Shown: piece after piece, positions 62,378-64,000 of the stretch
Position numbering within the stretch: position 1 is the first letter of the stretch
Layout of the letters: each line of letters opens with the position of its first letter
From: Streptomyces sp. R28
GTDB lineage: Bacteria; Actinomycetota; Actinomycetes; Streptomycetales; Streptomycetaceae
NCBI RefSeq assembly: GCF_041052385.1
Contig: NZ_CP163439.1
Coordinates: forward strand, 8,297,001-8,361,000
Length of the DNA: 64,000 bases
Direction: 5' to 3'
Notes under the pieces: generated by a model
The model's input: only the letters and a program-made list of their open reading frames with translations
Database searches by the model: none
Told to the model about the DNA's origin: nothing
Made by a program: the position numbers and the translations under genes

Positions 62378-63838
62378 ATGCGCGAAGTGGAGACTCGTAC
62401 GGGCACGGGCCGGGTCGTTGTCATCGGAGGCGGCATCGCGGGGCTCGCGGCGGCCCACCGGCTGCTGGACGCCGGACGGCAGGTCACCGTCCTGGAGGCG
62501 TCGGACCGGGTCGGCGGCAAGCTGCTGCCCGGCGAGATCGCCGGTGCGCGCGTGGACTTCGGCGCCGAGTCGATGCTGGCCCGCCGCCCCGAGGCCGTCG
62601 CCCTCGCCCGCGAGGTGGGCCTCGACGAGCACCTCCAGCCGCCCGCCACCGCGACCGCCTCGATCTGGACCCGCGGTGCCCTGCGCCCCATGCCCAAGGG
62701 GCATGTGATGGGCGTCCCCGGCACCGCGTCCGCCCTCTTTGGCGTCCTGTCCGACGAGGGCCTGGCCCGCATCGAGCGCGACGCCGACCTGCCCCGCACC
62801 GAGGTCGGGGACGACGTGGCGGTCGGCGAGTACGTGGCGGCCCGCCTCGGCCGCGAGGTCGTCGACCGCCTGGTCGAGCCCCTGCTGGGCGGCGTCTACG
62901 CGGGCGACGCGTACCGCATCTCGATGCGCTCGGCCGTCCCGCAGCTCTACCAGGCCGCGCGGACGCACGACTCCCTGACGGAGGCGGTCCGCGAGATCCA
63001 GGCCAAGGCCGCCGCAAACCAGCAGACCGGGCCGGTGTTCATGGGCCTCGAGGGCGGCGTGGGCCAGCTCCCGCTCGCGGTCGCGCGGTCGGTGCGCGCG
63101 CGGGGCGGCGAGATCGTGACCGGGGCGCCGGTGACGGAGCTGCGCCGCGAGGCGCCCGCCGGCTGGCGAGTCGTCGCCGGTGACCGTGTGCTGCACGCCG
63201 ACGCGGTCGTCGTCGCCGTACCCGCCCCGGCCGCCGCGACCCTCCTGCGCGCCGAGGCCCCCGAGGCCGCCACCGAGCTGGCCGGCATCGAGTACGCCTC
63301 CATGGCCCTGGTCACCCTCGCCTACCGCCGCTCCGACACCGACCTGCCCGCCGGCAGCGGCTTCCTCGTGCCGCCGGTCGACGGGCGCACCATCAAGGCG
63401 TCGACGTTCGCCTCCCAGAAGTGGGGCTGGATCGCCGACGAGAACCCGGACGTGGTCGTCCTGCGCACGTCCGTCGGGCGGTACGGCGAGACGGAGATCC
63501 TCCGACACGCCGACGACCACCTCGTCGAGGTCTCCCGGCGCGACCTCGGGGAAGCCACCGGCCTCGACGCGGCCCCCCTCGAAACCCGCGTCACCCGCTG
63601 GACCGACGGCCTGCCCCAGTACCCGGTCGGCCACCACGCGCGCGTGGCCCGCATCCGCGAGCACGTCGCCGAGGTGCCGGGCCTCGCCGTGTGCGGCGCG
63701 CAGTACGACGGCGTGGGCATCCCGGCGTGCATCGCGAGCGCGTACGCCGCCGTCGACCAGCTGGCCGGCGATCTGCGCGGTGTGGAGGAGCTCACCGCCC
63801 ACCCGGTGCAGAGTCTGCACGGAGGAGCGGGAGAATAA
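62378..63838 (+). CDS. hemG: Coproporphyrinogen III / protoporphyrinogen oxidase
   Basis: FAD-dependent oxidase of 486 aa. The dinucleotide motif is VVVIGGGIAGLAAAHRLLDAG, followed by ASDRVGGKL; the C-terminal FAD motif is PACIASAYAAVDQLAGDL. In actinobacteria this HemY-type enzyme (now CgoX) makes coproporphyrin III in the coproporphyrin-dependent haem pathway. ATG 62378 follows TGAGAGG by eight bases. It is 5 bases from the start of hemQ, so the two are an operon. Confidence 0.93.
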   Translation: MREVETRTGTGRVVVIGGGIAGLAAAHRLLDAGRQVTVLEASDRVGGKLLPGEIAGARVDFGAESMLARRPEAVALAREVGLDEHLQPPATATASIWTRGALRPMPKGHVMGVPGTASALFGVLSDEGLARIERDADLPRTEVGDDVAVGEYVAARLGREVVDRLVEPLLGGVYAGDAYRISMRSAVPQLYQAARTHDSLTEAVREIQAKAAANQQTGPVFMGLEGGVGQLPLAVARSVRARGGEIVTGAPVTELRREAPAGWRVVAGDRVLHADAVVVAVPAPAAATLLRAEAPEAATELAGIEYASMALVTLAYRRSDTDLPAGSGFLVPPVDGRTIKASTFASQKWGWIADENPDVVVLRTSVGRYGETEILRHADDHLVEVSRRDLGEATGLDAAPLETRVTRWTDGLPQYPVGHHARVARIREHVAEVPGLAVCGAQYDGVGIPACIASAYAAVDQLAGDLRGVEELTAHPVQSLHGGAGE

Positions 63839-63843
63839 GGGAC

Positions 63844-64000
63844 ATGAGTGACGACGCCCCCACCACCGAGTCCGGCAGGATCCCGAACAAGGGCAAGCTG
63901 GCCAAGGACCTCAACGAGGTCATCCGCTACACCCTCTGGTCCGTCTTCAAGCTGAAGGACGTGCTCCCCGAGGACCGCGCGGGCTACGCCGACGAGGTCC
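63844..64000 (+). CDS. hemQ: Coproheme decarboxylase HemQ/ChdC, 5' part
   Basis: Only the first 52 codons are in the window. After a short polar N terminus, GKLAKDLNEVIRYTLWSVFK is typical of actinobacterial HemQ (chlorite-dismutase family), which decarboxylates coproheme to haem b in the last step of the pathway. Placement right after hemG supports the call. The GGAGCGGGAGAATAAGGGAC sequence before ATG 63844 supplies a ribosome site. Confidence 0.9.
   Translation, partial: MSDDAPTTESGRIPNKGKLAKDLNEVIRYTLWSVFKLKDVLPEDRAGYADEV

Overview
The window is chromosomal DNA of a Streptomyces or close relative. G+C is very high, third codon positions are almost all G or C, GTG starts and ATGA/GTGA start-stop overlaps are common, and the gene content is typical (AcnA, NgcEFG, a Rok7B7-like ROK regulator, XylFGH, coproporphyrin-type haem genes, DUF3000). 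The order acnA ... ngcEFG-rok-xylFGH ... dxs ... fadBA ... hemE ... hemG-hemQ matches, from memory, the S. coelicolor core region around SCO5999-SCO6042, with extra carbohydrate genes inserted.

Region 1 (1-8240): the 3' two thirds of aconitase; a two-component pair whose response regulator has lost part of its receiver domain; a cellulose-type AA10 lytic polysaccharide monooxygenase with a CBM2, behind a perfect CebR operator; a GT4 glycosyltransferase translationally coupled to a protein of unknown function; and a short stub with solitary LacI-type operators that looks like a gene remnant. Region 2 (8221-17762): a glucuronoxylan/aldouronate locus with an acetylxylan esterase-like enzyme, an LplB/YtcP-type importer with its lipoprotein, a DUF624 membrane protein, a GH42 enzyme and a GH67 alpha-glucuronidase. 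A strong promoter and a CGAAA-C-TTTCG xylan box precede it.

Region 3 (17783-30242): a secreted GH92 alpha-mannosidase, the NgcEFG importer for N-acetylglucosamine/chitobiose, a ROK regulator and the XylFGH xylose importer. Region 4 (30474-42081): dxs, an amino-acid permease, a GT39-like membrane protein, a small NYN/PIN-like protein, a beta-hydroxyacid dehydrogenase, two unknowns and the fadB/fadA beta-oxidation genes.

Region 5 (42208-48893): a beta-mannoside locus, with GH2 beta-mannosidase and LacI regulator on one strand and a divergent CUT1 importer. A GACAACGTTGTC-like operator lies before this importer and before the distant GH92 gene, suggesting one mannoside regulon. Region 6 (48894-55220) is more accessory: two tandem repeats, a VOC protein with unusual codon use, ribonuclease D, and a type VII-like secretion cargo cluster (WXG100-like protein, WXG plus Gly/Ala-rich protein, Mog1/PsbP-like protein). 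Region 7 (55598-64000): a LuxR-type regulator, DUF3000, hemE, a rhomboid protease, a CoA-disulfide-reductase-like flavoprotein, a DUF4349 lipoprotein, hemG/cgoX and the start of hemQ/chdC.

All three CUT1 sugar importers lack an ATPase gene, as expected if they share one encoded elsewhere (MsiK in Streptomyces). The organism appears equipped for cellulose, glucuronoxylan, mannan or mannosylated glycans, and chitin oligosaccharides. I see no rRNA or tRNA genes, insertion sequences, prophage or CRISPR array.
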